Positions 7,984 through 17,895 are shown, numbered from the stretch's first letter. The stretch is 64,000 nucleotides of DNA from Ochrobactrum sp. BTU1 (GCA_018798825.1 CP076354.1:1116001-1180000); one strand, 5' to 3'. Numbers and translations are program-made. The notes: generated by a model from the letters alone, not told the origin.

Positions 7984-10794
7984 TTATTCTTCGCCACCAG
8001 CTGCAGGTGCATCACCCTCAGCTGCGGTTTCATCAACCTCGGCAGCGCCATTCTCTTCATCGCTTTCGGTTTCCGAAATGCGCTCGACCGAGACGACCTT
8101 TTCGCCGTCAGCCGTATTGAAGATCGTGACACCTTTGGTCGAGCGTCCAGCGATACGAATGCCACCAACCGGCACGCGGATCAGCTGACCGCCATCGGAA
8201 ACCAGCAGGATCTGATCGCTTGCCTCGACCGGGAAGAGCGCTACCAGCTTGCCGATTTCGTCGGTCTTCGACGTATCGGTTGCACGGATACCTTTGCCGC
8301 CACGGCCAGAAACACGGAACTCATAAGACGAGGAACGCTTGCCGTAGCCATACTCACTAACCGTGAGAACAGTCTGCTCGCGAGCCTTCAACTCCTGATA
8401 GAGCTCTTCGGAAAGATCAGCTTCCACCGCAACTTCTTCACCGACAACAACGATATCATCGGCGTCGTCTGCACCCTGTGCCCGACGTTCAGCAATCGAG
8501 CGCTTGAGATAAGCGGCACGCTGCGAAGCGTCTGCATCAACGTGATGCAGAATTGCCATCGAGATGACCTTATCGCCTTCCGCCAGATTGATACCGCGTA
8601 CGCCGATCGAGTTACGACCAGCAAAGACGCGAACATCCGTGACAGGGAAGCGAATGCACTGGCCACCAGCACAGGTCAGAAGCACGTCGTCGAATTCCGT
8701 ACAGGTATCGACCGAGAGGATTTCATCGCCCTCGTCTTCGAGCTTCATCGCGATCTTGCCGTTGCGGTTGACCTGAACGAAGTCCGACAGCTTGTTACGG
8801 CGAACCGTACCGCGCGTGGTCGAGAACATGACGTCGAGGTTTGCCCAGGATTCTTCATCCTCCGGCAGCGGCATGATCGTGGTAATGCGCTCGCCCTGCT
8901 GCAATGGCAGCATATTGATGAGTGCCTTGCCGCGCGACTGCGGATTACCCACTGGCAGACGCCAGACTTTTTCCTTGTAGACGATGCCGCGCGAGGAGAA
9001 GAACAGCACCGGCGTATGCGTATTGGCGACGAACAGACGGGTTACGAAATCCTCGTCCTTCGTTGCCATGCCGGAGCGGCCTTTGCCGCCACGACGCTGC
9101 GCACGATAGGTCGCCAGCGGTACACGCTTGATATAACCGGCATGGCTGACGGTGACGACCATATCTTCGCGAGCGATGAGGTCTTCATCGTCCATTTCGG
9201 CGCCGCCAAGACCAAACTCGGTACGGCGCGGCGTAGCGAACTCGTCACGAACAGCAATCATCTCTTCCTTGACGATTGTCATAACGCGAATGCGCGAGCC
9301 AAGAATCTCCAGATAATCGCGGATTTCTTCGCCGATCTTATTCAGCTCGTCCGCAACTTCATCGCGGCCAAGTGCTGTCAGGCGCTGCAAGCGAAGATCA
9401 AGAATAGCACGCGCCTGCTCTTCCGAGAGGTTATACGTGTTATCATCGTTGATCGCATGACGCGGATCATCGATAAGACGGATCAGCGGTGCCACATCGG
9501 CGGCAGGCCAACGACGTTCCATCAACTGCTCACGCGCGGTCGCCGGATCTGGCGCACGACGAATGAGAGCGATAATCTCGTCAATATTGGCAACTGCAAT
9601 CGCAAGACCAACCAACACATGCGCGCGATCACGCGCCTTATTGAGCAGGAACTTGGTGCGGCGCGTTACCACTTCTTCGCGGAACGCCACGAAAGCGCGC
9701 AGCATGTCGAGAAGATTGAGCTGTTCCGGCTTGCCACCATTCAGCGCCACCATGTTGCAGCCAAACGAGGTCTGCAGCGGCGTGTAGCGATAAAGCTGGT
9801 TCAGCACGACATCGGCAACAGCATCGCGCTTGAGCTCGACTACAACGCGATAGCCATCGCGGTCCGATTCATCGCGCAGATCAGAAATGCCCTCGATACG
9901 CTTGTCGCGCACCAGTTCGGCCATTTTCTCGATCATCGAAGCCTTGTTCACCTGATACGGTATCTCGGTGATGATAATAGCTTCACGGTCGCCGCGCATT
10001 GGCTCTATCGCCACGCGACCACGCATAATAACGGAACCGCGACCCGTGCTGTAGGCCGAGTTGATGCCGGCACGCCCAAGGATAATACCACCGGTCGGGA
10101 AATCCGGACCAGGAATGATTTCCATGACTTCTTCCAGCTCAAGAGCCGGATTGTCGATCAGCGCTACGCAACCATCAATGACTTCGCCAAGATTGTGCGG
10201 CGGAATATTGGTTGCCATACCAACCGCAATACCGCCCGAACCATTGACAAGCAGGTTTGGAAAGCGGGCAGGCAGAACCATAGGTTCCCGCTCGCGGCCA
10301 TCATAGTTGTCCTGAAAATCAACCGTATCCTTGTCGATATCCGACAGAAGGGATTCGGTGACTTTTTCCAGACGGCATTCGGTATAACGCATCGCCGCTG
10401 GCGGATCGCCATCGATGGAACCGAAATTGCCCTGTCCGTCCACAAGTGGATCGCGCAAGGAGAAGTCCTGCGCCATGCGCACCAAGGCGTCATAAATAGA
10501 AGAGTCGCCGTGTGGATGGTATTTACCCATCACTTCACCGATCACACCTGCCGACTTTCGGTAGGGGCGATTGTAAGCGAGGTTCATCTCGTTCATGGCG
10601 TGGAGAATACGGCGATGTACGGGCTTCAAGCCGTCGCGCACATCAGGCAGAGCACGGCTCACGATAACGCTCATTGCGTAATCGAGATAGGAGCGCTGCA
10701 TCTCCTCAATAATGGAAATCGGTTCGATACCTGTAGGGCCGCTTGGGCCGCCATCCATATCTTCGGAACCGGGTGGAGGTGTTTGATCTGACAC
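7984..10794 (-). CDS. gyrA: DNA gyrase subunit A
   Basis: The breakage-reunion subunit that introduces negative supercoils with GyrB. It is 936 residues, slightly longer than E. coli GyrA because of an acidic, Ala-rich C-terminal tail. Tyr137 in [10 protein letters not shown] is the DNA-cleaving residue. The quinolone-resistance region reads [17 protein letters not shown]: Ser98 and Asp102 correspond to E. coli Ser83 and Asp87, so the usual resistance substitutions are absent, while the position after Ser98 is Ser rather than Ala. The GyrA box QRRGGKG is present, followed by six-bladed beta-pinwheel repeats. It starts at MSDQTPPPG, transcribed divergently from the marC-like gene. Confidence 0.98.
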   Translation of the reverse strand: MSDQTPPPGSEDMDGGPSGPTGIEPISIIEEMQRSYLDYAMSVIVSRALPDVRDGLKPVHRRILHAMNEMNLAYNRPYRKSAGVIGEVMGKYHPHGDSSIYDALVRMAQDFSLRDPLVDGQGNFGSIDGDPPAAMRYTECRLEKVTESLLSDIDKDTVDFQDNYDGREREPMVLPARFPNLLVNGSGGIAVGMATNIPPHNLGEVIDGCVALIDNPALELEEVMEIIPGPDFPTGGIILGRAGINSAYSTGRGSVIMRGRVAIEPMRGDREAIIITEIPYQVNKASMIEKMAELVRDKRIEGISDLRDESDRDGYRVVVELKRDAVADVVLNQLYRYTPLQTSFGCNMVALNGGKPEQLNLLDMLRAFVAFREEVVTRRTKFLLNKARDRAHVLVGLAIAVANIDEIIALIRRAPDPATAREQLMERRWPAADVAPLIRLIDDPRHAINDDNTYNLSEEQARAILDLRLQRLTALGRDEVADELNKIGEEIRDYLEILGSRIRVMTIVKEEMIAVRDEFATPRRTEFGLGGAEMDDEDLIAREDMVVTVSHAGYIKRVPLATYRAQRRGGKGRSGMATKDEDFVTRLFVANTHTPVLFFSSRGIVYKEKVWRLPVGNPQSRGKALINMLPLQQGERITTIMPLPEDEESWANLDVMFSTTRGTVRRNKLSDFVQVNRNGKIAMKLEDEGDEILSVDTCTEFDDVLLTCAGGQCIRFPVTDVRVFAGRNSIGVRGINLAEGDKVISMAILHHVDADASQRAAYLKRSIAERRAQGADDADDIVVVGEEVAVEADLSEELYQELKAREQTVLTVSEYGYGKRSSSYEFRVSGRGGKGIRATDTSKTDEIGKLVALFPVEASDQILLVSDGGQLIRVPVGGIRIAGRSTKGVTIFNTADGEKVVSVERISETESDEENGAAEVDETAAEGDAPAAGGEE

Positions 10795-11044
10795 TATTCA
10801 GATATCTTTCTCAACAGAATCGATAAAGTCACTTTATAGAATAAAACGTCACAAAACGCCAATTTCGGGGCCATTTCAACCGGCGAATTTCATTCATCGA
10901 ATCAATAACTTGAAAGATATTCACATAAAGATCGCGCAATGATGTTGCCTGAGCGTGCGCTTTGCGTCGACCGAGCGCCACTCATCGGCTACAATCCGTT
11001 TCACAAATCAGGCAGAGAATACCAACAAAAGGGGCGAGTTTAGC

Positions 11045-11674
11045 ATGGGGTTCTACGATACGGTTTTCAGCGCCTTCGTCACCCTCCTCGTCACCATTGA
11101 TCCGCCCGGTCTCGCGCCACTGTTTCTGGCACTCACACCCGGCATGGATCGCAACCATCGCGGACAGGTCGCGCTGCGCGCATCCATCATCGGCTTCATC
11201 GTTATGGCGCTGTTTGCGATTGCTGGCGCGCAGATACTCGGTATGTTTGGTATCAGCATCGGCGCCTTCCGTGTCGCAGGTGGCCTGCTTCTCTTCTGGA
11301 TCGCTTTCGAGATGATTTTCGAAAAGCGAACCGAGCGTAAGGAAAAGAGCGCCGAGGTTGCCATTACCAAGGACCATATCCGCAACATCGCGGCATTCCC
11401 GCTGGCCATTCCGCTGATCGCAGGTCCGGGTGCTATTTCGGCTATCGTGCTGACATCAGATTCTTTTGACGGCATCGGTCCCCGTGCCGCCCTTCTCGGC
11501 GTCATAGCCGTCTGTTTGCTGATTACCTATTTCGTGTTGCTGCTCGCAGAACGCGTCGACCGGTTTCTTGGCGAAACCGGCCGTTCTATTCTGACCCGTC
11601 TGCTCGGTGTGATCCTCGCAGCACTTGCGGTTCAGTTTGTGGCAGATGGCGTTAAGACACTTATCAATGGTTAG
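11045..11674 (+). CDS. MarC/UPF0056-family inner-membrane protein
   Basis: Predicted 209-residue integral membrane protein with about six helices. It starts at the ATG at 11045 (MGFYDTVFSAFVTLLVTID) after an AAGGGG-type site; the upstream extension to 10955 is polar and has no start signal. Family hallmarks are the N-terminal VTIDPPGLAPLFLALT, FRVAGGLLLFWIAFEMI and a late IPLIAGPGAISAIVL. The family was once linked to multiple antibiotic resistance, but no transport function is established. Its stop is followed at once by a palindromic repeat and then by the convergent end of phnE, marking the left edge of the phosphonate locus. Confidence 0.9.
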   Translation: MGFYDTVFSAFVTLLVTIDPPGLAPLFLALTPGMDRNHRGQVALRASIIGFIVMALFAIAGAQILGMFGISIGAFRVAGGLLLFWIAFEMIFEKRTERKEKSAEVAITKDHIRNIAAFPLAIPLIAGPGAISAIVLTSDSFDGIGPRAALLGVIAVCLLITYFVLLLAERVDRFLGETGRSILTRLLGVILAALAVQFVADGVKTLING

Positions 11675-11719
11675 AGTGCATCCCGAAAAGTGCGAAGCGG
11701 TTTTCAGGATGCGCTTTAA
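11674..11719. repeat. Short palindromic repeat at the left edge of the phn locus
   Basis: GTGCATCC with GGATGCGC as its near-inverse, separated by CGAAAAGTGCGAAGCGGTTTTCA. It begins at the marC stop and its right end contributes the TAA stop codon of phnE. It is closely related to the left half of the 6318 element. Confidence 0.65.
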
Positions 11720-12588
11720 GCCGATTTCATCGCCTTCTTGCCAATCATCGCATGGCGAAGCTTGGACGAGAACCAGTCGATAACAGCGACGGCGATCAGG
11801 ATCATGATGATCAGGAAGGAAACGTCCTGAAGATTGAGAACCTTGATCTGCTCAGCCAGATGCGCGCCGATGCCGCCTGCTCCAACGATACCGATGATGG
11901 TTGCCGAACGGGTGTTTGACTCAAAAAAGTAAAGCACCTGACTTCCGATCAGCGGCAGAACCTGCGGCAACACGCCGAAGCGATAGCCGTGCAGTTTGCT
12001 CCCGCCCGATGAGACAACGCCCTCGATCGGCTTCTTGTCTGCGCCTTCAATGGCTTCCGAGAACAGCTTGCCGAATGCCCCGAAATCCGAACAGGCAATT
12101 GCGAGAATACCGGCAAACGGTCCGAGACCAACAACCGACACCCAGATCAGTGCCCAGATCAGCGTATCGACGCCACGAATGGTATCGAGGAAGCGACGGA
12201 TGCCGAAATGCAGGAACACATTCGGGATGATGTTCTTGGCAGCAAGAAAGCCGAATGGGAAAGCAAGAATTGCCGCGAGCAATGTGCCGAGATAGGCGAT
12301 TGCCAGCGTTTCCATCATCGACCACAAATAAAGGCTGAAACGCCCACCGGACGAAGGCGGCATCATCATAAGCGTGAAATCGCCGAGGCGACCCAGGCCA
12401 TTGAGAATGCGCAGCAGCGAAAAATCGAGCCAGTAGAAAGCGAACCAGACGGAAGCAATCAAAGCTACGGTTAAAATCGCCAGATTTCGCCAGGCACGCG
12501 CGTTTCCGAACAATTCGGCATGTTCTGCCCGAAGTTCCTTTTCATGCGCGTGCGCTTCACGGGAGAGACTTTGTGCAATATCGGTCAT
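11716..12588 (-). CDS. phnE: Phosphonate ABC transporter permease (second PhnE)
   Basis: Inner-membrane permease of the PhnCDE importer. The start chosen is the ATG at 12588 (MTDIAQSLSREAHAHEKEL), giving 290 residues. The open frame extends to 12717 through a palindromic repeat into the neighbouring phnE, but the upstream part is only repeat translation. Membrane helices follow the polar N-terminal 40 residues. The transporter inner-membrane (EAA-like) loop is seen at EAIEGADKKPIEGVVSSGGSK, and GIVGAGGIGAHLAEQIK is the conserved PhnE motif. It pairs with the other permease 67 bp upstream to make the heterodimeric channel. The gene ends against the repeat that separates it from marC. Confidence 0.92.
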   Translation of the reverse strand: MTDIAQSLSREAHAHEKELRAEHAELFGNARAWRNLAILTVALIASVWFAFYWLDFSLLRILNGLGRLGDFTLMMMPPSSGGRFSLYLWSMMETLAIAYLGTLLAAILAFPFGFLAAKNIIPNVFLHFGIRRFLDTIRGVDTLIWALIWVSVVGLGPFAGILAIACSDFGAFGKLFSEAIEGADKKPIEGVVSSGGSKLHGYRFGVLPQVLPLIGSQVLYFFESNTRSATIIGIVGAGGIGAHLAEQIKVLNLQDVSFLIIMILIAVAVIDWFSSKLRHAMIGKKAMKSA

Positions 12589-12606
12589 AATTCTCTCTTT
12601 TGTTTG

Positions 12607-12653
12607 AGCATGATCTTTTCCGAAAACCGGTTCCCACTTTTCGGGATCACGCT
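12607..12653 (-). repeat. 47-bp palindromic repeat between the two phnE genes
   Basis: The ends AGCATGATC and GATCACGCT are near-inverse; inner arms CCGAAAA and TTTTCGG are exact. It differs from the copy inside phnH (21548-21594) at one of 47 positions. Here it is intergenic. Confidence 0.85.
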
Positions 12654-12655
12654 CC

Positions 12656-13528
12656 TCAACCAATACGGCCCAAAAGCGCATGGCGAATACGCTGTGTAAT
12701 GAGATCGATGGCAACAATGGTTACGATAATCAAAAGCAGAATGGCGCTGACATCGCTGTAATAGAACTGACGGATCGAAGTCAGCAGTTCCTGCCCGATA
12801 CCGCCCGCACCCACAAAGCCCATAACCGAAGCACCGCGCACGTTGATTTCGAAGCGCAGCAGGCCGTAGGACGCAAAATTTGCGGCTACTTGTGGAAGCA
12901 CGGCGAAACGGATGACCTGAAAGCCGGAACCACCCGATGCACGAATGCCTTCCACCGGACGCACATCGATGTTCTCAACAACTTCGGAGAACAATTTGCC
13001 CAGTGCTCCCGTTGTATGAAGCATCAGCGCCAGCACACCAGCCATCGGCCCAAGACCGAAAGCGATGACGAAAAGCAGCGCGAAGACGATTTCGGGAACC
13101 GTACGCAGCAGCTCCAGACCGCGACGAACGACGAAACGCACCGTCGAATTGGGAGCCATGTTGGATGACGCCGCAAATGACGCGGCAAAAGCGATGATGC
13201 CGCCAATCAATGTTGCCAGATAGGCAATGAGCAGCGTCTCAAACAGCATCTTGAGCCAGCCGCCGAGATTCCAGTACCAGGCAGCGAGATCGCCCCAGAA
13301 ATTGGCAATCGTCAGATCTGGCAGGATGCGGCCAAGATAGCTTGTAAAGCGAAAGAGATTTTCGACCAGAGTGCCCGGCCGAACATCGGCAACGACGGAG
13401 GCAGCAATGGCGACAACGACGAGCGCAAGGAGGAGCGCGATACCGTAGAGACGCCGTTTGCCGACTTCTCTCCGATAATCGGCAAGCAGGCTTTTTGCTC
13501 CGTTGCCGTCGAGTGAGGATACCGTCAT
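12656..13528 (-). CDS. phnE: Phosphonate ABC transporter permease (first PhnE)
   Basis: A 290-residue permease paralogous to the next gene. After a short basic N-terminus it has a membrane helix (LYGIALLLALVVVAIAAS), a periplasmic segment and further helices. The ATPase-contact loop is EVVENIDVRPVEGIRASGGS, and GFVGAGGIGQELLTSIRQF is the PhnE signature near the C-terminus. It starts at 13528 after a GGAAAG-type site, 64 bp downstream of phnD. The hairpin in that gap probably lowers permease expression relative to the binding protein. With phnC, phnD and the other phnE it forms a phosphonate (or phosphite/phosphate ester) importer. Confidence 0.93.
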   Translation of the reverse strand: MTVSSLDGNGAKSLLADYRREVGKRRLYGIALLLALVVVAIAASVVADVRPGTLVENLFRFTSYLGRILPDLTIANFWGDLAAWYWNLGGWLKMLFETLLIAYLATLIGGIIAFAASFAASSNMAPNSTVRFVVRRGLELLRTVPEIVFALLFVIAFGLGPMAGVLALMLHTTGALGKLFSEVVENIDVRPVEGIRASGGSGFQVIRFAVLPQVAANFASYGLLRFEINVRGASVMGFVGAGGIGQELLTSIRQFYYSDVSAILLLIIVTIVAIDLITQRIRHALLGRIG

Positions 13529-13547
13529 GCGATCTTTCCTATAAAAA

Positions 13548-13574
13548 TGCCCGGAACGGGTTACGTTCCGGGCA
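13548..13574 (-). terminator. Attenuator-like hairpin between phnD and phnE
   Basis: TGCCCGGAACG, loop GGTTA, CGTTCCGGGCA: an 11-bp perfect stem. On the minus strand it is followed by TTTTTAT. Placed just after the binding-protein gene, it fits partial termination or 3'-end protection giving excess PhnD. Confidence 0.75.
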
Positions 13575-13592
13575 CTTCAATTGTTCTAAGGA

Positions 13593-14534
13593 TTAAGACT
13601 TGCGAGCCTTGTCGTTGAACTTGAGCATCTCGATGATTGGCTCATATTCCTTGGCTTCGGTCGCTACGAATTCCTTATCCTTGCCGTCGGAAAGAGCGTC
13701 AAAGCCAGCCTTGTCCTTGGTTGGCATATCGAGGAAGGCCTGCTTGATGTCAGCCTTGAGCTGATCTGGCAGGGTGCTGAGAACCGCAAATGGGCCTTCT
13801 GGAAGGAAGTCCGACTTGAAGATGATGCGGAAATCATCCTTCGTCATTGCCTTGCCGTTTGCATCCTTGAGAACGCCGCGGCTGACCATGCGGGTCAGGT
13901 TGGAATCGTCTTCCGAGTTCCAGGAGTTTGCAGCAGCGTCTGCGGTGCCCTGAGCGAGAGCGAGAACTGCATTTTCGTGGCTGCCAGCAAAGAAGTTCTT
14001 ACCAAAGAACGTATCAACGCTATAGCCATCGCGGTTCAAGAAGAAGCGTGGCGCGTTGTTGCCCGATGTCGAGTTAGGATCGACGAGAGAAATCGCTTTG
14101 CCCTTGAGGTCATCCATCTTCTGGTAAGGGCTGTCGGCGCGAACATAAACAACCGAATAATAGCCGTTTACGCCGGTGTCATGACGCTGGTTGACGAGCG
14201 GAGTGGTTTCAACGCCAGTCATCACAGCGCGGGCGTAAGAAGCCGGGCCATAGAATGCGATCTGAATGTTGCCAGCGCGCTGACCTTCGATAACAGCCGC
14301 ATAGTCGTTAGCAACGCGCAGCGTAACCTTCGTGCCGAGTTCCTTGCCGAGATAAGCTGCCAGAGGCGCATAACGGTCGGAAGTGGTCGAAGCGTTTTCA
14401 GCTGGGATCACGCCCAGAACGATTTCTGGATAATCCTTGCTCCAGTCTGCAGCCTGTGCAGTGGAAGCCATCATCGGCATGGTCAGCGTAGCGGTAAGCG
14501 CAGCAGCCGCCAGAAAGTTTCTACGGTTAAGCAT
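13593..14534 (-). CDS. phnD: Phosphonate ABC transporter substrate-binding protein
   Basis: Periplasmic binding protein of 313 residues. The signal peptide MLNRRNFLAAAALTATLTM ends near MASTAQAA and begins with a Tat-like RRNF motif, although an ordinary Sec route is also possible. Mature-domain motifs typical of PhnD/PtxB proteins are VLGVIPAENASTTSDRY, IAFYGPASYARAV and SLVDPNSTSGNNAPRFFL. The ligand is probably a phosphonate such as 2-aminoethylphosphonate or methylphosphonate, but specificity cannot be read from sequence. It is followed by the attenuator-like hairpin and the permease genes. Confidence 0.94.
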   Translation of the reverse strand: MLNRRNFLAAAALTATLTMPMMASTAQAADWSKDYPEIVLGVIPAENASTTSDRYAPLAAYLGKELGTKVTLRVANDYAAVIEGQRAGNIQIAFYGPASYARAVMTGVETTPLVNQRHDTGVNGYYSVVYVRADSPYQKMDDLKGKAISLVDPNSTSGNNAPRFFLNRDGYSVDTFFGKNFFAGSHENAVLALAQGTADAAANSWNSEDDSNLTRMVSRGVLKDANGKAMTKDDFRIIFKSDFLPEGPFAVLSTLPDQLKADIKQAFLDMPTKDKAGFDALSDGKDKEFVATEAKEYEPIIEMLKFNDKARKS

Positions 14535-14592
14535 AGGTATCTCCTGTTAATCCCTGATTTTGGAGCGTATTTTTTTCCGGAGCTTTGTGCGC

Positions 14593-15420
14593 TCAGGCGG
14601 AAAGCTGGCGCAGAACGGCTTCGGCCGACTGCGGAACTGGCATTGGCATTGTTTCAGCCTGTTCATCGGTATCGATGACGTCATCGGCTTCCATGCCGTA
14701 AAGGTCGCGTGATGCCATATCGGTCAGCATCGACGGTGTGCCGCGGAATACGATCTTGCCGGCAGACATGCCGACGAGGCGATCGCAATAGCTGCGCGCA
14801 ATATCGAGCGAGTGCAGATTGCAGAGAACCGTGATGCCATATTCGCGATTGATGCGACGCAAAGCGTCCATGACGCTGCGGGTATTGCGCGGATCGAGCG
14901 ATGCAATCGGCTCGTCTGCGAGAATGATGCGCGGCTGCTGAACAAGCGCACGGGCAATGGCCACGCGCTGCTGCTGACCACCCGAAAGCTCATCAGCGCG
15001 ATGGGCTGCAAGATGCGCAATATCGAATTGCTGCAACGCCGAAAGAGCGATCAGACGCTCTTCATCGCTCCAGATACGCAGGAGCGACTTAGGCGTCGAA
15101 ACATAGTTGAGACGCCCCATCAGAACATTGGTTAGAACATCAAGACGATCGACCAGATTGAAATGCTGGAAAATCATCGCGCATTGTGCGCGCCAATCGC
15201 GCAATCCCGAACCCTTGAGCCCGGTAACGTCGCGACCATCCCAGTGAATTGTTCCCTCTGAAGGCTCAACCAGGCGATTGATCATACGCAGCAGCGTCGA
15301 CTTCCCCGCGCCCGAGCGACCAATAATTCCAACAAACGAGCCGGGCTCGATCTCGAGGTCAACACCCGAAACCGCCACCTTATCATTATAGCGGCGCGTT
15401 ACGTTTTTTAGTTGAAGCAT
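14593..15420 (-). CDS. phnC: Phosphonate ABC transporter ATP-binding protein
   Basis: Cytoplasmic ATPase energising phosphonate uptake. The start is the ATG at 15420 ([19 protein letters not shown]) with GGAGA 8 nt upstream; the 5'-extended frame to 15465 overlaps that site. The 275 residues contain Walker A (GRSGAGKST), the Q-loop, the signature [15 protein letters not shown], and Walker B ([12 protein letters not shown]) with the H-loop in [10 protein letters not shown]. It heads a phnC-D-E-E group. A PhoB-like box lies 39 bp upstream, so it probably has its own promoter as well as readthrough from phnG-N. Confidence 0.95.
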   Translation of the reverse strand: MLQLKNVTRRYNDKVAVSGVDLEIEPGSFVGIIGRSGAGKSTLLRMINRLVEPSEGTIHWDGRDVTGLKGSGLRDWRAQCAMIFQHFNLVDRLDVLTNVLMGRLNYVSTPKSLLRIWSDEERLIALSALQQFDIAHLAAHRADELSGGQQQRVAIARALVQQPRIILADEPIASLDPRNTRSVMDALRRINREYGITVLCNLHSLDIARSYCDRLVGMSAGKIVFRGTPSMLTDMASRDLYGMEADDVIDTDEQAETMPMPVPQSAEAVLRQLSA

Positions 15421-15458
15421 GAATTCGTCTCCATTCATGCTCACTATTGATCCGTTCA

Positions 15459-15487
15459 ATGACACTGCAATGAACGGACCATGACGT
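15459..15487 (-). promoter_or_regulatory. PhoB-box-like triple repeat upstream of phnC
   Basis: Read on the minus strand: ACGTCAT-GGTC-CGTTCAT-TGCA-GTGTCAT, three TCAT-ending heptamers at an exact 11-bp period, compared with the Pho-box unit CTGTCAT. Ten bases further on, AATAGT could serve as the -10 element. It falls in the 102-bp phnN-phnC gap, the largest gap on the minus strand of the locus. Matches are 5/7, 5/7 and 6/7. Confidence 0.6.
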
Positions 15488-15522
15488 TTGTGTAAACTTA
15501 CATTCCGCTTTAAGATTTTAAT

Positions 15523-16107
15523 TTAGGCAATTGTTTTAATGCTCATTTCCTGCAAGTGACGCAGGAAGGCATCTGTGGAAGCAGCGACTTCACCTGAATT
15601 GTCTATTATGACGACATCGTCTGCACTGTCATCGAAGCTCACTTCGCGCTTAAGTCGCAAAGCGATTTCTTCTCGACTTTCACGTCCGCGCGATGCAAGC
15701 CGCTCTGCAAGTACTTCCGGCCTAGCCGAAATGACGACCACGGACCGTTCCGAATAAAGCCTGCGGATATCGCCAAGTACACGCCGCGAGACATTGGCAA
15801 TCACGACGATACCGTCGGCGATTTCATCATCAAGCGATTTAGGCAATCCATAGCTCAGGCCATGCGCCTGCCAGTGCAGCGCGAAAGCACCCTCGCCTGC
15901 GGCTTTTGTAAATGCTGCTTCATCCAAACTGTCGTGATCTTCCGTGCCCGGCATTTGCGGACGCGTGATGATCCGGCGCACAAAATGAAACCGCGTGTCG
16001 CCCGCAAGAGCCACACGCGCTGCATCCATAATCGTGTCTTTGCCGGCCCCACTGGGGCCGACAACGGCAACGAAACAGCCTTTCGGCGTATCGGATTGCA
16101 TCTGCAT
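15523..16107 (-). CDS. phnN: Ribose 1,5-bisphosphokinase
   Basis: Phosphorylates ribose 1,5-bisphosphate to PRPP, the salvage step at the end of C-P lyase catabolism. It is 194 residues, guanylate-kinase-like, with Walker A VGPSGAGKDTIM near the N-terminus, FVRRIITRP, and HGLSYGLP in the substrate-binding part. I use the ATG at 16107, whose A is the last base of the phnM stop (TGATG overlap), indicating translational coupling; an in-frame TTG one codon earlier also exists. The next gene, phnC, is 102 bp away across a probable second promoter. Confidence 0.93.
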   Translation of the reverse strand: MQMQSDTPKGCFVAVVGPSGAGKDTIMDAARVALAGDTRFHFVRRIITRPQMPGTEDHDSLDEAAFTKAAGEGAFALHWQAHGLSYGLPKSLDDEIADGIVVIANVSRRVLGDIRRLYSERSVVVISARPEVLAERLASRGRESREEIALRLKREVSFDDSADDVVIIDNSGEVAASTDAFLRHLQEMSIKTIA

Positions 16108-17246
16108 CAAAGCACCCGTTCGCCTTCGCGCCAGACAGTGCGCACAACCGGAATTGCACCTTTCGGGCGCACGCGAACCAGATCGGCACGCTTTCCGATA
16201 GCGATTTCGCCGCGATCATCCATAGCCATGGCATCAGCCGGGTTCTTGGTTACGAGGCGGACAGCCTGTGGCAGCGCAATCGGACGCTCCCCCGAAGCAA
16301 GGCCGAAAGCCGACTGAATGAGGCTGAACGGAATGTAATCCGAGGACAGAATGTCGAGGCTGCCATTATCGACGAGATCGCGTGCAGCGATATTGCCGGA
16401 ATGCGAGCCACCGCGCACAATATTGGGCGCGCCCATCAGAATGGAAAGGCCTGCACCTTTTGAGGCACTGGCTGCTTCCATCGTGGTCGGAAACTCGGCG
16501 ATCCGCACACCATGGTCGAGTGATTCATCGACATGCGCGCTGGTCGCATCATCATGGCTGGCCAGCACGATGCTGCGCGCTGCTGCCAGTTCGGCAATGG
16601 CGCGACGATGTTTGGCCGAATAGGCGTCCGAATCCGCCATACGCTTCTCACAATGCACCCGGAACTCCTCATCCGTGAGCTTCATCTTGCGCATGTAATA
16701 AGTGCGATACGTATTAAGATCAACGAATTGACGCTGTCCCGGTGCATGATCCATCAGCGAAGCAAGTTTAACGCGGTCATCGCCTGCGAAAAGCTCGAAT
16801 GTTTCAAGGCAATCTGCGGAGGAAACTTCGCAGCGCAGGTGCAGAAAGTGGTCTGCACGCAAGCGATTTTCGCGAACACCGCTTTCGATGGCGTCCGCAA
16901 GCATCCGCATATCCTTGCCCACGAAGTCACGGTCATAATCGGAACCAACGCGCATCGCATCGAAAACTGTCGTGATGCCCGATGCTGCAACCTGCGCATC
17001 ATGCGCCTGAACCGCTGCATCGACATTCCAGCGCACCTTTGGGCGCGGCGCGTAATGGCTTTCCAGCTGATCGGTATGCAGCTCGATGAGGCCTGGAATA
17101 ACATAATCGCCATCCATGTCATCGCCGCCATTGGTATTGCCCTGATCTATGGCGGCAATTTTGCCATCACGGATCAGGATAGAACCAGAAACGATCTCAT
17201 CAGCAAGCACGATCTGCGCATTTTTCAGAACGGTTTCATTAGCCAT
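16107..17246 (-). CDS. phnM: Alpha-D-ribose 1-methylphosphonate 5-triphosphate diphosphatase
   Basis: An amidohydrolase-fold enzyme that removes pyrophosphate from the ribosyl-phosphonate triphosphate made by the PhnGHIL complex, giving the substrate for PhnJ. It is 379 residues. Metal-binding signatures include [14 protein letters not shown] near residues 51-64, the [12 protein letters not shown] region, [25 protein letters not shown] and the distal [10 protein letters not shown] with Asp. It overlaps the upstream transferase gene by 8 nt and phnN by 1 nt, so it is translationally coupled within the phn operon. Confidence 0.96.
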   Translation of the reverse strand: MANETVLKNAQIVLADEIVSGSILIRDGKIAAIDQGNTNGGDDMDGDYVIPGLIELHTDQLESHYAPRPKVRWNVDAAVQAHDAQVAASGITTVFDAMRVGSDYDRDFVGKDMRMLADAIESGVRENRLRADHFLHLRCEVSSADCLETFELFAGDDRVKLASLMDHAPGQRQFVDLNTYRTYYMRKMKLTDEEFRVHCEKRMADSDAYSAKHRRAIAELAAARSIVLASHDDATSAHVDESLDHGVRIAEFPTTMEAASASKGAGLSILMGAPNIVRGGSHSGNIAARDLVDNGSLDILSSDYIPFSLIQSAFGLASGERPIALPQAVRLVTKNPADAMAMDDRGEIAIGKRADLVRVRPKGAIPVVRTVWREGERVL

Positions 17247-17895
17247 TGGATAGCTCTTTCATGACCGCATTCGCATTGGCGGCCGTTTCATATTTCGAGA
17301 GGAATGCTTCGATATCGAGCGCGCGGAAATCATCGAGCGCCTGACGCAGACGATCATGGCTCCAGTCCCACCAGGCCAGTCGATCCAGACGATTGCCGGT
17401 CGCAGCGTCGAAGCGTTCACGAATGAGACGCGCCGGGACACCACCAACAATCGTATAGGGCGCCACGTCCCTGCTCACGACAGCTCCCGCACCGACAACC
17501 GCACCGTTGCCAACCGTCACACCCGGCAAGATGGTGGAGCCATGGCCAAGCCATGTGTCGTGACCGATTTTCACAGCATTGCCGCGACGCCAATCAAAGA
17601 ACTCCGTCTCATCCTTTTCTTCCGGCCAGTAATCACCGGCGCGATAGGTGAAATGATGCAACGTCGGACGCCATGTCGGATGATTGGTGGCGTTGATACG
17701 CACATGGCTGGCGATATTGGAAAACTTGCCGATCTCAGCACACCAGATTTCGCAATCGATACCGAGATAGGAATAGTCGTCCAGCACAGTCTCCGACACA
17801 CGGCTGCGCGCGCCGATCTCGGTATATCGACCAAGCTTGCTACCGTTTACTTCAGCCGTTTCGTGAACCAGTGGTTCTACCGAGAGCTTGGTCAT
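17239..17895 (-). CDS. Hexapeptide-repeat (left-handed beta-helix) transferase of the phosphonate operon
   Basis: A 218-residue acyltransferase-like protein with hexapeptide repeats: [31 protein letters not shown] is reported here only as positions about 37-67, and [18 protein letters not shown] and [16 protein letters not shown] lie near 126-163. It belongs to the CatB/DapH-like family that recurs in alphaproteobacterial phosphonate operons (the phn-associated tetrahydrodipicolinate-succinyltransferase-like group). Its reaction is not established; N-acetylation of an aminophosphonate, as done by the unrelated PhnO, is one possibility. It overlaps phnL by ATGA and phnM by 8 nt, so it is cotranslated with C-P lyase genes. 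Confidence 0.88.
   Translation of the reverse strand: MTKLSVEPLVHETAEVNGSKLGRYTEIGARSRVSETVLDDYSYLGIDCEIWCAEIGKFSNIASHVRINATNHPTWRPTLHHFTYRAGDYWPEEKDETEFFDWRRGNAVKIGHDTWLGHGSTILPGVTVGNGAVVGAGAVVSRDVAPYTIVGGVPARLIRERFDAATGNRLDRLAWWDWSHDRLRQALDDFRALDIEAFLSKYETAANANAVMKELSNG

Noticed and set aside
7945..10791. A 948-codon open frame on the plus strand opposite gyrA
   Set aside because: The opposite strand encodes GyrA with every expected motif. The antisense frame has no recognisable domain, is rich in His, Arg and Cys as shadows are, and has no ribosome-binding site.
12589..12717. N-terminal extension of the second PhnE through the palindromic repeat
   Set aside because: The added residues are repeat translation and the 3' end of the other phnE read in another frame; the ATG at 12588 has a suitable upstream site and family-like start.
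14534..14592. A promoter or regulatory site in the phnC-phnD gap
   Set aside because: The short gap contains only the phnD ribosome-binding site region and no Pho-type heptamer or dyad.
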